Shown: positions 35,550 to 46,949 of the stretch, piece after piece
Position numbering within the stretch: position 1 is the stretch's first letter
Layout of the letters: every line of letters begins with the position of its first letter
Source of the DNA: Macrocystis pyrifera
Taxonomy: Eukaryota > Sar > Phaeophyceae > Laminariales > Laminariaceae
NCBI GenBank assembly: GCA_031763025.1
Contig: JASSKH010000009.1
Location: forward strand, 5,214,512-5,278,511
Length of the DNA: 64,000 nucleotides
Reading direction: 5' to 3'
Notes under the pieces: generated by a model
Database searches by the model: none
Seen by the model: only the letters and a program-made list of their open reading frames with translations
Told to the model about the DNA's origin: nothing
Translations under genes and position numbers: made by a program

Positions 35550-36684
35550 TGGGCGCTCTCTATGCATCATGTACGGGCTATGATCCTGCCCACAGCAGTA
35601 TACAGCTTCCTGAAAGGTGTACTACAGCAATAGTGTGAGATACAGACTCCTATAAAACCGAGCAAAGAGACTACGAGTACATCAAATAAATTCCTAATTC
35701 CTGAAATGCGATGCCAATCGACAAAAGAGCGCAGAGCTCGCAACTTAACCCCCAAGTGTCTCTGAGAACTAGTTATGCAGTAACATTTATAGGCTGTTTT
35801 GATAGTCCCACCCATCGGTACAGGTACAGGATACACACATACTCCTGTACATATTCATGAATCGTACGAGGGGAAGACGGTCTAGGCCGGGTCTCCATCA
35901 ATTGGACGATGAGAGTGTTCTCCACCACCAGCCACAGTAGTAACTTCTCCAACCAGGGGCTGTGATCTTCCAAGGTACTCGTAAAACCTCCTTGTAGTTT
36001 GTCCCTGAATCTCGGCCTGCCTTTCACTTTTTTATTTTCATGTTGCACGCCTGGTACCTGCTACGCCATTCATTGCCTTAAATTTCCATTGATTCTAATA
36101 GTAATTGATCAAATTGCGCCATACCTGGTACAGTTTAACACGTAAACGGTAATGCGGTGTGTGTTCCGGGTAGCCGGGCCGCACTACCCAAGTTCCTGCG
36201 CGTAAAACAACGGGTATATCCGGCCACTGATGATACATACAGGTATCTATACTGCTGTAGTATTCCTGCCGAATACCTGCTTGTTCCCGTTTGGTCCGTT
36301 TACCGGACGAGGTACTGTTCTCCACGCTTAACGGCTCTTTACACCCGTCGACAACCAGCACGCTCAGTGCTTCACGTGTAGTACTTTTGGTGGTCTGCAT
36401 TTTGTTACTGCTACTGTATCGTGGATGTTATGTGGGCACCAACGCTCAACACTGATTACGCAAATAAAAAAATATCCTACATCGAGACGAATGCTCTGTG
36501 AACTCGGTGATCCACCACTCATTTTTGACAATGTGATCCACTAAACCAGGGGATCCACTAACAACGCATTAAAAATGTGGTCACAAATCCACGACGCAGG
36601 GATGACACTGCTGTACATTGTTGGACTGTTATGCAGCAATCAGGATGGACAATACGGACCCATATCATCGCTCTGGAGCCAGCG
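35550..36684. other. Unassigned stretch with a small R1 fragment
   Basis: No recognised gene. An R1 inner fragment occurs at about 36335-36380 (CCCGTCGACAACCAGCACG). A minus-strand open frame at 35773-36048 has no domain signature. Confidence 0.35.
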
Positions 36685-37012
36685 CGTCCCCGGTGGCTTG
36701 GTAGGTCAGGTGATGCGTGTGCGTACCATTACCAAGTTCGTGGGTTCGAGTCTCATCGAGTGCATACTCGCAGGCACCTGTTCTCGAATGAAAACGTGCT
36801 ATTGATATTAATAGTAGCGGAAAGCGCGAGAGCGTGGGCTAGCATAATTTCGACGAAAGAAACCGACGAGCAGGACGAATGCAGAACCCTTTGCGCGATG
36901 AGCATGAAGGCACGTAGCGGGGGACCACGACATATCCAGAAAATCTCTGAGGGTAAAACCCCCTACGCCTTTGCACAGGATGGAAGGTAAGAGCGATGAT
37001 CGGGAAAACAAA
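36685..37012 (+). mobile_element. tRNA-derived SINE copy 5 (diverged)
   Basis: Forward copy: GTCCCCGGTGGCTTGGTAGG, B box GTGGGTTCGAGTCTCATC, body AAAGCGCGAGAGCGTGGGCT. It is more diverged than copies 1-4, suggesting an older insertion. Confidence 0.8.
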
Positions 37013-37130
37013 AAACGAGAGGAGCGACATACATATTTTACACCAATAGCATGCGTTGAAAGAGAGAAAAACCAAGAAAAAAAACAAAACAAAAAACTAA
37101 TTGAATCAAAACGCTTCAGAGATCTCTAAA

Positions 37131-37512
37131 CGAGAAGTCTTGGTCACAGGTGCCGTCTCTCCTTCCCCCCGGTACGCGCCTTGATTTTCAGTGCGCGTAG
37201 CGTTTAAGATTCAGCATTCCCGCTGCTCGTCGACTTCATCGAATGTTGGTAACTTCCGCTCTGTCTTGCGCTTCCCGCTATCACTGGGCACCACCGCAGT
37301 AAATAAGACCTACGGTGCACACAAACACCTATATATTATATCTTTTTTTACGAACACTCTTTGGTCTTATTCACTATGGTGCACAATAATAGTAACATTT
37401 TTTCACGCAAAAAAAAGTCCCCACGAGTATGCAATCGGTGAGGCTTGAACCCTCGAAGTTGAGAAAGTACTATTAATAGGCACGCGGACCACCTACCAAG
37501 TCACCAGGGACG
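37131..37512 (-). mobile_element. tRNA-derived SINE copy 6, interrupted by a MITE-like insert
   Basis: Reverse SINE with head near 37512 (TCCCTGGTGACTTGGTAGG) and body running to about 37131. Between CGCTATCA and TAACATTTTTTCACGC lies about 110 bp with inverted ends (37284-37392). Diverged, like copy 5. Confidence 0.75.
37284..37392. mobile_element. Variant MITE inserted in SINE copy 6
   Basis: Ends CTGGGCACCACCGCAGTAAA and TTCACTATGGTGCACAATAA are inverted, and the interior (AATAAGACCTACGGT, CCTATATATTATA) matches the TTACGGGGG MITE family. The outermost bases differ, so it is a related subfamily or a diverged copy. Confidence 0.55.
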
Positions 37513-37894
37513 CGGGGGCTGCACGAAGCAAGCAATAATGTGTTACCGCAACCAGCCACATAAACATATCGTAGCGCAAGACTAGTTGTAGTACGAACGA
37601 AAGGAAAGGAAAGGCAAACCTACTCAACCGAAGACAGGTAGCCTTACCTATTTGTGGTACAAGTAGTATGGGCAGGTTTCAACTCTCACTGCTGTACTCC
37701 AGAGTATATATTTGGTGAAATACCCAGTAGTCTTAAGTATTTCGCTACCCCGTCTGCCGTCTCTTCCCGTGCTTTCGCCAACAACCGCGGGTTACCTACC
37801 ACTGCTGTTGCGCCCCCCCCCCACCCCCTGTACTGCTTGAAAAGAATGACTCAAAGAGCAGTCTCAGCCAGGAAAAACGAAAAAAAAAACCCAC

Positions 37895-37990
37895 CTCACT
37901 TGCCTCGACGGTGATTGCCGTCGACAGCCCCGGCAGGGTCGCAAATAGCAACCCTAACGCCAACGCCCAGGATCTTGCCGCAGGCACCAT
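37895..37990 (-). CDS. Candidate first exon encoding a signal peptide
   Basis: The minus-strand ATG at 37990 starts MVPAARSWALALGLLF then ATLPGLSTAITVEASE, a basic start, a hydrophobic core and an S-T-A cleavage-type site, followed immediately by a GTGGGT donor in phase 0. An in-frame upstream ATG at 38026 would add 12 residues. No downstream exon was identified in 35.5-37.8 kb, which is partly occupied by SINEs. A secreted-protein gene or a gene remnant are both possible. Confidence 0.4.
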
Positions 37991-37999
37991 GACACCAAC

Positions 38000-38834
38000 A
38001 CGCTCTCCCGCGCGCCGATCCTTCATGCCCTATCCTCTGACGTGTCGCAGTAGCTATCCCGCCGACTGGATGAGCTCCCGCCAAGAACGATTGACAGGGA
38101 TTACAGCAGTTGTTCCTACTACCTTTCAGGTGTTCGATGAGCTATATGCTGGCGCCGGGATTTTTAGGGTATGGGCGGTAGGCGGGCCCCGACACCGCTG
38201 CAACCAGAATCCGCAAATCACTATTAATGTTAATTAATACCGTCAACCGCAACCGGCACTGCATCCACGAAAAGCAGCTCAAAAACGCGAACAACCCAAA
38301 AAACCCGAAGTATAAGAACAGCAAAGAAAGTCTCAACGAGTTAATATTTGCCGTGTACCTCGTACGAACAGCGGGATAAACCTGATCTGGATGCTGCTGT
38401 ACACCAGGTGCTCGCAAATTCCCCTCGTTTGTTATTTTCTGTCTAGGAACTTCCGTCAGTCACGACTAGCGAAAACACACATAATTGGCGGCTTTTGCCA
38501 AAGAATCTGCCGCAGGACGCTCGCAGTATACTGCATTAGTGAGTTGCTCTCTACCGATAAAGCGTCGGGTCTGTGCCTCGCACGAGCGCTGTCGGGCTTG
38601 TCCACAAACTTGGCTTGGGGCTGGCAGTGATGTCATGTTGACCTGTTGGGAGTGTCTCATCTACCGAATAAATAACCATATTGATGATGATTGTGTCACA
38701 TTAGCTCAGTTCTGAAATTCCCTAAAATCCTGTCTGTTGCACAAACTCCGGCTGTGAGAACAAAATGCATGCTCACTCGTATCGATGGGCGAAAACAAAC
38801 CATTCAAAAAATAGTGCGGACGTCAGCATCACAC
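38000..38834. other. Unassigned stretch
   Basis: No recognised gene or repeat. Plus-strand frames at 38485-38715 and minus-strand frames around 38466-38660 lack domain signatures. Confidence 0.3.
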
Positions 38835-38836
38835 TA

Positions 38837-38940
38837 TTACGGGGAACCATAGTAATATGACCAAATATTGATAGTAAAAATAGGTGAATATATGGGTTTT
38901 GACGTATACCATAAGTCCTATTAACTATGGACCCCCGTAC
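38837..38940. mobile_element. MITE copy 4
   Basis: 104 bp, ends TTACGGGGAACCATAGTAA and TATTAACTATGGACCCCCG, TA on both sides (38835-38836, 38941-38942). Confidence 0.85.
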
Positions 38941-38960
38941 TAGTCCGGTACTGCAAATGA

Positions 38961-39392
38961 ATGTGGTATAATATGCTGGCAAACGACTCCGTGAGCCACA
39001 AATTGCAGGTTAGCTCTCACCGACACGTTTTTCCGCACGCTCTAAAGGGTGGGATATCGGATACACCCAACGGCACCAGCCCGAATGACCATAAACGGAT
39101 CGCCTATATCTTAGCCCGTCAAGCCCATCAACGTAGAGCACAAGATGTTAAATTCGTCCTACAGCAGTCGTCTGCCCTAGCTAGGTGTTATGATACTGCT
39201 TTGTATGAGATTGAAAGCCCGGTAACTACCTGGGTTCAGTCACTGGGAACGTATTTTTGTAATACTTGGAAGACGTATCTAACATGGAAAACCAGGGGTT
39301 TTCCAGAGACGCACGAGCTTGGTCTCAGTATCCACGGGCACGAAAGCAATAAAACTGCTCTTCTTGTATTGCTAAGCAAGCAATACACGTGA
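38961..39392 (+). CDS. Open frame of 143 codons, unknown
   Basis: An uninterrupted plus-strand frame outside any identified repeat; includes the segments KRIYAILARQAHQRRAQDV-like (read as KRIAYILARQAHQRRAQDV) and LTWKTRGFPETHELGL. No recognised domain, no nearby partner, and no expression signal could be judged. It may be chance or an exon. Confidence 0.2.
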   Translation: MWYNMLANDSVSHKLQVSSHRHVFPHALKGGISDTPNGTSPNDHKRIAYILARQAHQRRAQDVKFVLQQSSALARCYDTALYEIESPVTTWVQSLGTYFCNTWKTYLTWKTRGFPETHELGLSIHGHESNKTALLVLLSKQYT

Positions 39393-39984
39393 GTACCAAC
39401 GATCACCGGCTAAAAAGGCAGACCTGTCCAGGGATACAAAGCGTCCCGCAACCTTGATCTTAACGTAAGCAAGGCTGACTCAGACCAAAACATCTTTGAA
39501 TCAAAGTCCGACGAAGCAATTTGCGCCCAACACACAAACACGAAGACTGACTCAACGCCGAGAGTTCGATTTGCAGCTTTTTTATGTCTGATGACGACGA
39601 GTAGTCGCGAGGGTCATTTCCACTTTCAACCAGCATATCCAGCCCTGTAGTACACCTGGCATCAATAAGTTTTTCACAACGGCTATTATTGTTGATGGGC
39701 TGTGGGGTCGAAAAAGAGGCACCACCCCCTTTATGTCGCCATCGCAGACGCGAATGTTGTGACTCTGCCGAAACTTCGCCGCATTCATGTGAGCATGGAC
39801 AGCGAGGCAAAATGCACGACAATTTTCGCGTGCCCACCCCGGGATAGAACCACGTGGTTCACACTAAAAGGTCTGCGTGTGCGAACCTGCAGGAGGTGAT
39901 TACCGCAGGACTGCATGCATGCGTACTTCGAAAAGTACGTCGCCGGAACCGAATGACTGCTGCTGTTTTTGTTGTTGTTGTTGT

Positions 39985-40095
39985 TATCTTCACATTAAAT
40001 CGTCCTTTTTACCCAGCGTCATCAGTACACCCAGTGTCCGTCCTGACTCCTTATCCTAGAGAGATACTGATTCCGTGGTCACAGACTGTGAGACA
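39985..40095 (+). repeat. R1 foldback arm (diverged)
   Basis: Forward arm (TCTTCACATTAAATCGTCC, AGTGTCCGTCCTGACTCC, GAGAGATACTGATTCCGTGG), more diverged than average. Confidence 0.65.
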
Positions 40096-40672
40096 GCGGA
40101 AGACCAAAACAAAAATAAAATAAAATAATAATCGCAAATTCAAGTGTCAACCAAGTGAAATGCCAGCGTACCGGGTACGAGGACACAACAAGACCAAAAC
40201 AAATGAGAACAAGAAGAAAATAAAAACAAAAAAACAAAAAATTGAATTGAAACAGAATACTATCGACGTAAGGACTTCAGGAAGGCTGCCAGACGGAAAG
40301 CATGCGTACTCAAGGAGGACAGATGTCTGCTGCGTGGACGAAGCAACACGGAAGATAGGGAGCTACAGGAAAAATTCTATAAGAGCTAGTCGAACCGATA
40401 CCTAGCCACCCGATCTACCATTTCGTTCTGCATTCGTCGACAGCTGTATCACTACGGCTGCCCTTCCCCCTTCTCCCCCCCATCCCGTTGTCGCCGTTTT
40501 TGGCGTCCTCAGCTGCGTGGCGCAGCCGGCTGCTCAGTGCCTCGTCCCTGTGCCACCTCGCCATGAAACAGTCCGCCGCTGTGACGACTCCCCGGTACCA
40601 CTTCCCGCTCTTCTTAGCCTTTCTCCGCCATAACACCGTTTCTACTCCCAACAGCAGAGGGGAGCTTTCCGT

Positions 40673-41164
40673 TCACCCCTCGGTGGCTTGCAAAACCCTA
40701 AGGTCGTCTGCTAGACATTGGGCCCAGTTCTTTTCCGGTCGGCCTGGTCCTGGGTTCTCCCCACCAACCATCGTCCCAAACATCACCCGGCGGGTCAGCC
40801 GCTCATTGGTCGCGCGCTGTACGGCCCCCGCAAAGAGGAGGCGTCTTTTGCGGATGGTCGTCTCAGCGCTCTCGCATTGTGCCTTTTTGAGGGCCTTGGC
40901 GTACGACACGATGTGGTCAGTGCGTTGCCGGCGCTGGAAGCCAATGATCCGTTGGAGGAGTTTGTACTGTGTTGTTCGGAGTTCAGCGAAGTGCTCCTGA
41001 CCAAGAGTCCACGTCACGCACCCGTACAGCAGGGTCTCCATCACATCGGCCTTTAGCATGCGCACTTTTAGAGTGAACGGGGCATCCTCCATATCATACA
41101 GTTCCCGTTTGAACCGATTGTAGCATGCCCATGCGAGTCGGATCCGCCGTGTGATCTCTGGCAT
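40673..41164 (-). pseudogene. LINE A: C-terminal reverse-transcriptase region
   Basis: A 163-codon open block covering the region after the palm: RRIRLAWACYNRFKRELYD, LKADVMETLLYGCVTWTL and MFGTMVGGENPGPGRPEKNW. The same series occurs at 61800-62285, 45023-45388 and 21490-21730, which defines the family. Confidence 0.85.
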
Positions 41165-41193
41165 AATGTCAGCGCTTGCGACGACAAGACCGC

Positions 41194-41953
41194 TCAGCTA
41201 CAAAAAAACTGCATCGTCTGTCTATATCTCTGTCCCGCTGCTTCGATGACGAGCGGTGAGGCCTGGCATGCCTGATTCGGTGTCCGCAGCAGCATGGTCT
41301 CTGTTATATTTTGGGATACGGTGAGGCCTGCTCCTTCGAAAACGGTCACAATGACAATCATCATCTTCGCAAGGCCTTCCGCCGACTTAGACACAATGCT
41401 TGCATCGTCCGCGTACAGCATACTCCATACTGCCGTTCGTACGCAAGTTAGTGGGTCAATCTTCACCCAGTCCTCGCCGAGGTCCTCCTCGAGGTGAACC
41501 AAGTCCCTCAAATTATCTGGGTCTTCACTTAGTACCAGCACGGCGTGTATCACAGCAGCGAAGAAGACATTGAACAGAAGTGGTGACAAGACACATCTTT
41601 GCCGCAGCTCTTGAGTGACGTCGAACCATCCAGTGCTCGCCGTCATCCGTACGCACGCGGGCTCGCATGCCTTCGAGAAACTGGCGGATAACGGTTGGCA
41701 TCTTCTCTGGTACGCCGAAGCGTGCGAGCACCACCCACAGCAGCTCACGGTCATCGGAGTCATATGCGTTCTGCAGGTCGACGAAGCAAATGTACAGGAG
41801 GATTTGTTTAGCTCGTCCGAGTTCTTGGAGTCGGTGCACGACGAAAAGCATGTTGACCGTTGATCGTGCTGGGCGAAAGCCCCACTGTTCCTCGGGGAGT
41901 ATCCCTTCGGCCTCGCAGTAGATACTGCGGCGGGACGCGACCATTTTCAGCAA
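41194..41953 (-). pseudogene. LINE A: reverse-transcriptase palm
   Basis: Two overlapping frames carry the palm. The upstream one (41953-41525) holds [10 protein letters not shown] and the [10 protein letters not shown] motif; the downstream one (41763-41194) holds [15 protein letters not shown] and LYADDASIVSKS with the two catalytic Asp residues. A frameshift lies between them. Confidence 0.85.
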
Positions 41954-42489
41954 AACCTCGCCTGAATGGGCAACAAGCGAAATCGCCCGGTAATTGTTGC
42001 AATCAAAGCGATCCTTCTTTTTATGAAGGCCTCTTTCCAGTGCTGGCGGACGTTACACGTTCTCCACACGTTGACAAGTAAGTTGTGGAAGTACCGGATT
42101 AGTTCGGGGTGGTCGATTTTCAGTCTGTTTCCACCGCTTTCCAGTTTGACATACCCCGAGTTACTGCCGTCATATCATCCATGGTCGGTTCATCTCCAAG
42201 CGATGGTGCCAACGGCCGTTACGGAAGTAGGGCGCTGATGGTTGGGCCAACCGTAGAATATTTCGTGGTCAGGGGGGGGGCAAAAAAACCTCGCCCACCG
42301 TTCAAGAAGGCGCACCTTGTCCCTTAGTAGCGTGCCATCTTCGTCCCGGACGAACTGCTCGCTTCTCGACTTTCGACCGTCCAATCATACCGTGCCCTTC
42401 AACTGTTTGTAGGAACTCCGCTGGTTGTTGTCGGCGACCAGTCTCTCCGTTTCAGCAAAGTACTCTTCGAAGACGACTACCTGGTAGTA

Positions 42490-43379
42490 GCGAAACACGA
42501 CCAGACAGGGGGGATTCTACAAGCACCTGAATAAAGAGTGCGGTAGGATTAGAAGGGACTAGAGCGATGAGCGATCAGCTCGTTAGGGACGAAGATGGTA
42601 CGCTGTTGCCGGATAAAGGGAAAATTCGTGAACGATGGTCGGGGGGCTTTTATCACACACTCTTGAACACGAAGTCGCTGCAAATCGATCCTACGATCAT
42701 CAACCTCTCGCCACGACGACCGGTTAACTGTCGCTCGGACATGAATCATTCATGGACGAGATGACGGAAGCCCTTTAAGGGGGTGTCAAATCGGAAAGCT
42801 GTTGAGCAAGATTGTCTACCGGCCGAACTTCTAAACGTACACCACCCCGCGTTCGCCCAGTGCTTTCACACCACCTTTGTTGATGTTTGAGGAACAGGAG
42901 AAGTCCCCTAGCAATGGAAAGATGCGATCAAGATCCTCCACGGAGCGAAGGACCGAACTACAGGTACTAATGAAACAACTGCAGAGGGATTTCGCTTGTC
43001 GCCCACCTAGGCAAAGTTTTGTTGAAATTCGTCGCGTCCCGCGTGAGCAACTACTGCAAGACCAATGGAATGCCAATGTCATTCACAAAAAGAAGGACCG
43101 AGCTGATTGAAGGAACTACCGAGGGATGTCACTGGTTGTCCACGCACGCAAAGCTTTGTTGGAAATCATCGCGTCCCGCCTCGGCGACTAATGATGCGAG
43201 ACTGAGGGGTTACTCCCGGAGGAACAGCGCGACTTTCCCCCCCGCACGATAAGCGATTGATATGTTGTTTGTCGTGCGCCGGTTGCAAGAGCTCGGAAGA
43301 CAGAGGAACCCCCCCCTGTACGTGTGGTTGGTCAATTTGCAGAAAACGTAGTGTTCTGTCGACCGAAAGCTGCTATTTG
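42490..43379 (+). mobile_element. LINE B, degenerate copy head-to-head with LINE A
   Basis: Forward fragment of the same family: QLVRDEDGTLLPDKGKIRERW (near 42580), a GEVPQQWKDAIKIL segment (near 42900), several broken versions of the [10 protein letters not shown] region, and LLPEEQ- and RRLQEL-like remains, ending in a damaged FVDLQ motif near 43370. At least six stops or frameshifts. A SINE follows exactly where the LINE homology stops. Confidence 0.8.
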
Positions 43380-43706
43380 CTTTTTTGTTCTTTTTTAATC
43401 ATCACTTTTGTTTTCCAGCATAGCTCGTAGGAGATTTTACCCTCAGCGATTGTCGGGACAAGCCGTGGTCACAGGTGCCGTCCCTTCTCCCCCCCCCGGT
43501 ACGTGCTTTTAATTTTTGTCGCGCATAGGGTCCAGCATTCCCATGTCTTATCGATTTTCATCGAATGTAGCTAACACACGTTCTCGCGCTTTCCGCTTAT
43601 CAACTTTTATGTAAGAAAAGTCTCTACGAGCATGCACTCCGTGAGACTCGAACCCACAAAATTGATCTTGGTAAGCACGCGGACCACCTACCAAGCCACC
43701 GGGGAC
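43380..43706 (-). mobile_element. tRNA-derived SINE copy 7
   Basis: Reverse copy with head GTCCCCGGTGGCTTGGTAGG (about 43706), B box TGGGTTCGAGTCTCAC and a T-rich (minus-strand A-rich) tail against LINE B. Confidence 0.85.
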
Positions 43707-43756
43707 GTTATGGGAGGTACCCACACGCTCTGGCGTACCAACCTCTCCATTAATAG

Positions 43757-44165
43757 AGGTAGGTACCTATTATAGCTGTTTCAGCAGGCGTACTATAGAC
43801 GAGCAAGCGTCTTGTGGCGTAGAAACTCCAACGGCCGAGGGAGCTCGCACCGCTCCTCCATCCCGTACTCGTGCTGCTGCTTGGTGCTGTGTGCGGCATC
43901 TCTAGTGTGAGGGCTTTGCGAGGGTACGTTAGTGTGCCACAAATGAACAGGGAATAATAGCGCTACTGATAGCACCAGCCTCAACCGCCGGAGTGCCGCC
44001 CGTTTTGCGAGCTTGTGCGAGATTCCTCTGATGCTGAGCCTGTGTGTGAGTGCGTGTGAGTTCGTTCGCTGGGTGCTGTGTGCTCTTCGTGATACGTTCC
44101 AAATAATTGCGCGGGTTTCCACTTGAACTAACGTGCCTTTTGTTTGTTGGCAGGTTCTGAAGCTG
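43757..44165 (+). repeat. Dispersed repeat R3, copy 1
   Basis: From GAGGTAGGTACCTATTATAG through GAGGGAGCTCGCACCGCTCC and GTGCTGTGTGCTCTTCGTG to TTGGCAGGTTCTGAA. Shared with 60485-60960 (same strand) and 46012-46477 (inverted). Homology ends where the long-inverted-repeat element begins. Confidence 0.75.
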
Positions 44166-44735
44166 TGACTCTTATATGGGACCAGAAACCGGAAAACAAA
44201 ACAGGACTTTCCCTTCATCGTGTATAAACCCCATGGTAGGGCCGTCGGTAGACATGCTCCAATTCCGACCACTACCCAAACATGAAAACCTTTGCTTTCA
44301 ACACACAGCCCCCACTTCCGCCGCCGGCGATTTCTCGCCTCACATGGCACAAGATGACGTCAAAGCTTCGAGGTCGTATGCCCCACTGCTCTGAGAGTAC
44401 TCGCTACCACGTTTGAGGGTCGTCAAAGCTGTGTGGCAGGAGTTCTCGCTCAAGACATAGGAGCCTGATCTATTTCTGGCCGGTTTTTCTCCAGGCGGAA
44501 ATGGGACCCAGGGTCGTCTATAAACAAACGGACCAGAAAGGGGCCAGGCTCTCACGCCTAGAGCGAGAACGCCGGCCACATAAACGACCTTCAAATGATA
44601 GCGAGCACTCTCAGGGCAGTGGAGCATATACCCGCGAAGGTTGGGCGTCATCTCGTGCCCTGTGAGGCGAGGGATCATCGGCGGTGGTGGGTGTTGTGTG
44701 TTGAACGCGCAATTTTTTCCTGCCGCGGTATACCG
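44166..44735. mobile_element. 0.66-kb long-inverted-repeat element, truncated copy
   Basis: Left end GACTCTTATATGGGACCAGAAACC and an interior inverted symmetry (CTGCTCTGAGAGTACTCGCT / GCGAGCACTCTCAGGGCAG) as in 23139-23803, but the right terminal arm is missing. It sits directly against repeat R3. Confidence 0.7.
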
Positions 44736-44985
44736 AATAATATCTCCAAATGGCTGTGTGGGTTTCCTGAGCAAGCGGCTTTACGGAGGCTGGCGACGAT
44801 GCTAACAATATTCCGTAAGGCCATGATGCTATGTCATCGTACTGGATATGACAGGCACGAGATACATATCCTATGAGAAAGAAGAAGAAAACGATAGAAT
44901 ATATAAACAGAAGAAAATAAATCAAAGCAGAAGAGAAAAAGGAAAAATGGAAAGGAAAAGAAAACCCGTCGTGCCTCCCTGCCCC

Positions 44986-45780
44986 TCTCAGCCTGAAAGT
45001 TCGAATGCTGAAGATCGGATGATTGAGACCCTGTGTGACGTGGACCCTCAAAGCGGAACACTTTGCCAAGCTTCGAACGGTTTACCACCAAGTCGTTTCG
45101 CGAGTTATGGGCTTCCGGCACCGACTTCGTGCTGACCATACCACCCTCTCGTACGCGAAGGCCCTCAAGATGACACGTTGCGAGAGCATCGAAACGACCA
45201 TCCGCAAACGGCGGCTCTTCTTCGCGGGGGGGGTGGCAAGGAAGACCAAGGAACGATTCCCCAGTCGGGTAATGTTCGGGACGATGGCTGGTGGGGAGAA
45301 CCCGAGACCTGGCGGACTGTTTAAGATTGGGCATAGATGCATAGTCGAAGACCTTAGGGAGTTTCGAGCCACCGACGGATCAACGTAACTTGCCCCCGTA
45401 GTGTTTAGAGTTACGACTGCACTGTGGTGCACAAAAAAGGCGGAGAAGGGGTATCGGAGAACCCTCGAAGCAGTCGAACGGTTTATGGTGAGGTGGAACG
45501 AGGATGAGGCACAGCTGAGAAGGCAGTGCCGCGCATCCGCCATGGGTGATGTCCAAGGGAATGGGCGGAAGGGGGGTAAGAAAAAGAGGAATGGCAGGAA
45601 ACCCGACCAAGGGAATGCGGGGAAGGGGGGGGACAGGTGGAGTTGAAATGAAACCGCAGTGGACGAAAGTAGGAAGGAGATGGCAGACAGGGTAACAAGG
45701 CACCAGGCCGACTAGGAAGTAGAACATGCCTATGCTGCTCGTGCCGCCAACTGGTGCAGCTGGTCCGCACGTTGTCTTCC
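44986..45780 (+). mobile_element. LINE fragment D (C-terminal region and tail)
   Basis: Carries CVTWTLKAEHFAKLR, HTTLSYAKALKMTR, ESIETTIRKRRLFFAGG and MFGTMAGGENPRPGG, then the 3' block ending MADRVTRHQAD-like. 5'-truncated and frameshifted near its start. Confidence 0.85.
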
Positions 45781-46011
45781 GTTGTCTTCTTTATTTTTGT
45801 TTTCTTGTTTTTGCGGTTGATCGTCAGTGATTTTCATTTTATTTCTTTCTCTTACTTTCTGCTATTGATTGGGAGTGGTGCGGCGTGGGTGGATGACGAG
45901 CCTGCTTTGCTTGTTTGGTATTGTCCAACGGCGAGGGGCGGAACATACATAGTTGACGAACACAGGACGGATACGCTAGACAGGGTAGCAAGGTCTCAAG
46001 CGGACTACTAC
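45781..46011 (+). repeat. LINE tail repeat unit
   Basis: Tail words GTTGTCTTCTTTATTTTTG, GGATGACGAGCCTGCTTTGC and GACAGGGTAGCAAGGTCTC, ending where inverted R3 begins. Confidence 0.6.
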
Positions 46012-46477
46012 AGCCGCCGTTAATCCGCCTGGGCAGGCGAAGTTTCAGAACCTGCCAGCAAAAAAAAGCACGTTATTTCCAGTGGAAACCCGCACAATGT
46101 TTTAACATCACCACAAAGAGCACACAGCGCCCAGCGAACGAACACACACACGCATACACTAGCTCACTCCGCAGTATTATAGACTCGCACAAGCTCGCAA
46201 AGCGGGTGGCCTGAAGTGGCGGCTCTTCCGTGGGTGCGGCTGGTGCTAGTAACAGTGCTATTATACCCTTGTCGCTTATTGTACACAGACAGACGCTCTC
46301 GCACGCAAGCTCTCACGCTAGAGCCACCGCACACAGCACCAAGCAGCAGCAGCAGCAGCATGATCAGGGGATGGAGGAGCGGCACGAGCTCCCTCGCCGT
46401 TGTAGTTGCTACGGCACAGGAGGCGAGTACCGCTGCTACAGGTATAGATACCTACCTCTAGCGAGAGAAGCAACAAG
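46012..46477 (-). repeat. Dispersed repeat R3, copy 2 (inverted)
   Basis: Reverse copy: AATCCGCCTGGGCAGGCG, AAGTTTCAGAACCTGCCAGC, through CGGCACGAGCTCCCTCGCCG to ATAGATACCTACCTCTAGCG. It includes a (CAG)5 run at about 46343-46360. Confidence 0.75.
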
Positions 46478-46622
46478 ACATAATCTCGAAATTACAAGAA
46501 ATGACACTATCAATACTCGTAAAGAACAACGATATTTTATACTTCGAAAGCACTACTACTATTAATGCCAGTTATGTCTTTATTATTCGGGGATACTGCG
46601 TCACATACCACTCTGAATACTA

Positions 46623-46727
46623 CTACGGGAGACCTCATCAAATAGGATCAAATATTATTGGTTAAAATATTTAAATATGTAGGTTTTTGTGTATACCGTA
46701 GGTCCTGTTAACAATGGTCCTCCGTAA
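46623..46727. mobile_element. MITE copy 5 (diverged)
   Basis: Ends CTACGGGAGACCTCATCAAA and TAACAATGGTCCTCCGTAA, interior GTGTATACCGTAGGTCC. The terminal symmetry is weaker than in copies 2-4 and 6. Confidence 0.75.
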
Positions 46728-46949
46728 AAATGAAAAACCGTTCCAAGTCTAATATCGAAATTAATCGAACCAAGTAATCATTAATCCGGCCAGCGTGGTA
46801 CTTACTGCTGTACCAACACGAACAACCACACACGGACATGCTGTCGATGATTGAGCATATACCTGGTACATCAATGTTCGTTGGTACTGCTGTAAACCTA
46901 CTGCCGTGTACGTACACAGCAAGCAGCAAGTTGTTGTTGTTGCTGTTGT

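Larger units (their letters stand above)
40390..42480 (-). mobile_element. LINE A, longest copy, 5'-truncated
   Basis: Non-LTR retrotransposon fragment on the minus strand. In order: thumb-proximal upstream region (FVRDEDGTLLRDKVRLLERW), [35 protein letters not shown], palm motif A ([18 protein letters not shown]), [16 protein letters not shown], the catalytic WSMLYADDASIVSKSAEGL, then the post-palm ETLLYGCVTWTL-like region and AETTIRKRRLLFAGAVQR. The 3' end matches the family tail. Frameshifts separate at least four blocks, so it is dead. No endonuclease domain remains. The motif series suggests an RTE-like clade; this is tentative. Confidence 0.88.

Noticed and set aside
36685-37512. tRNA genes suggested by A and B boxes
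   Set aside because: The tRNA-like heads are followed by the conserved SINE body and A-rich tail; they are SINEs, not tRNA genes.
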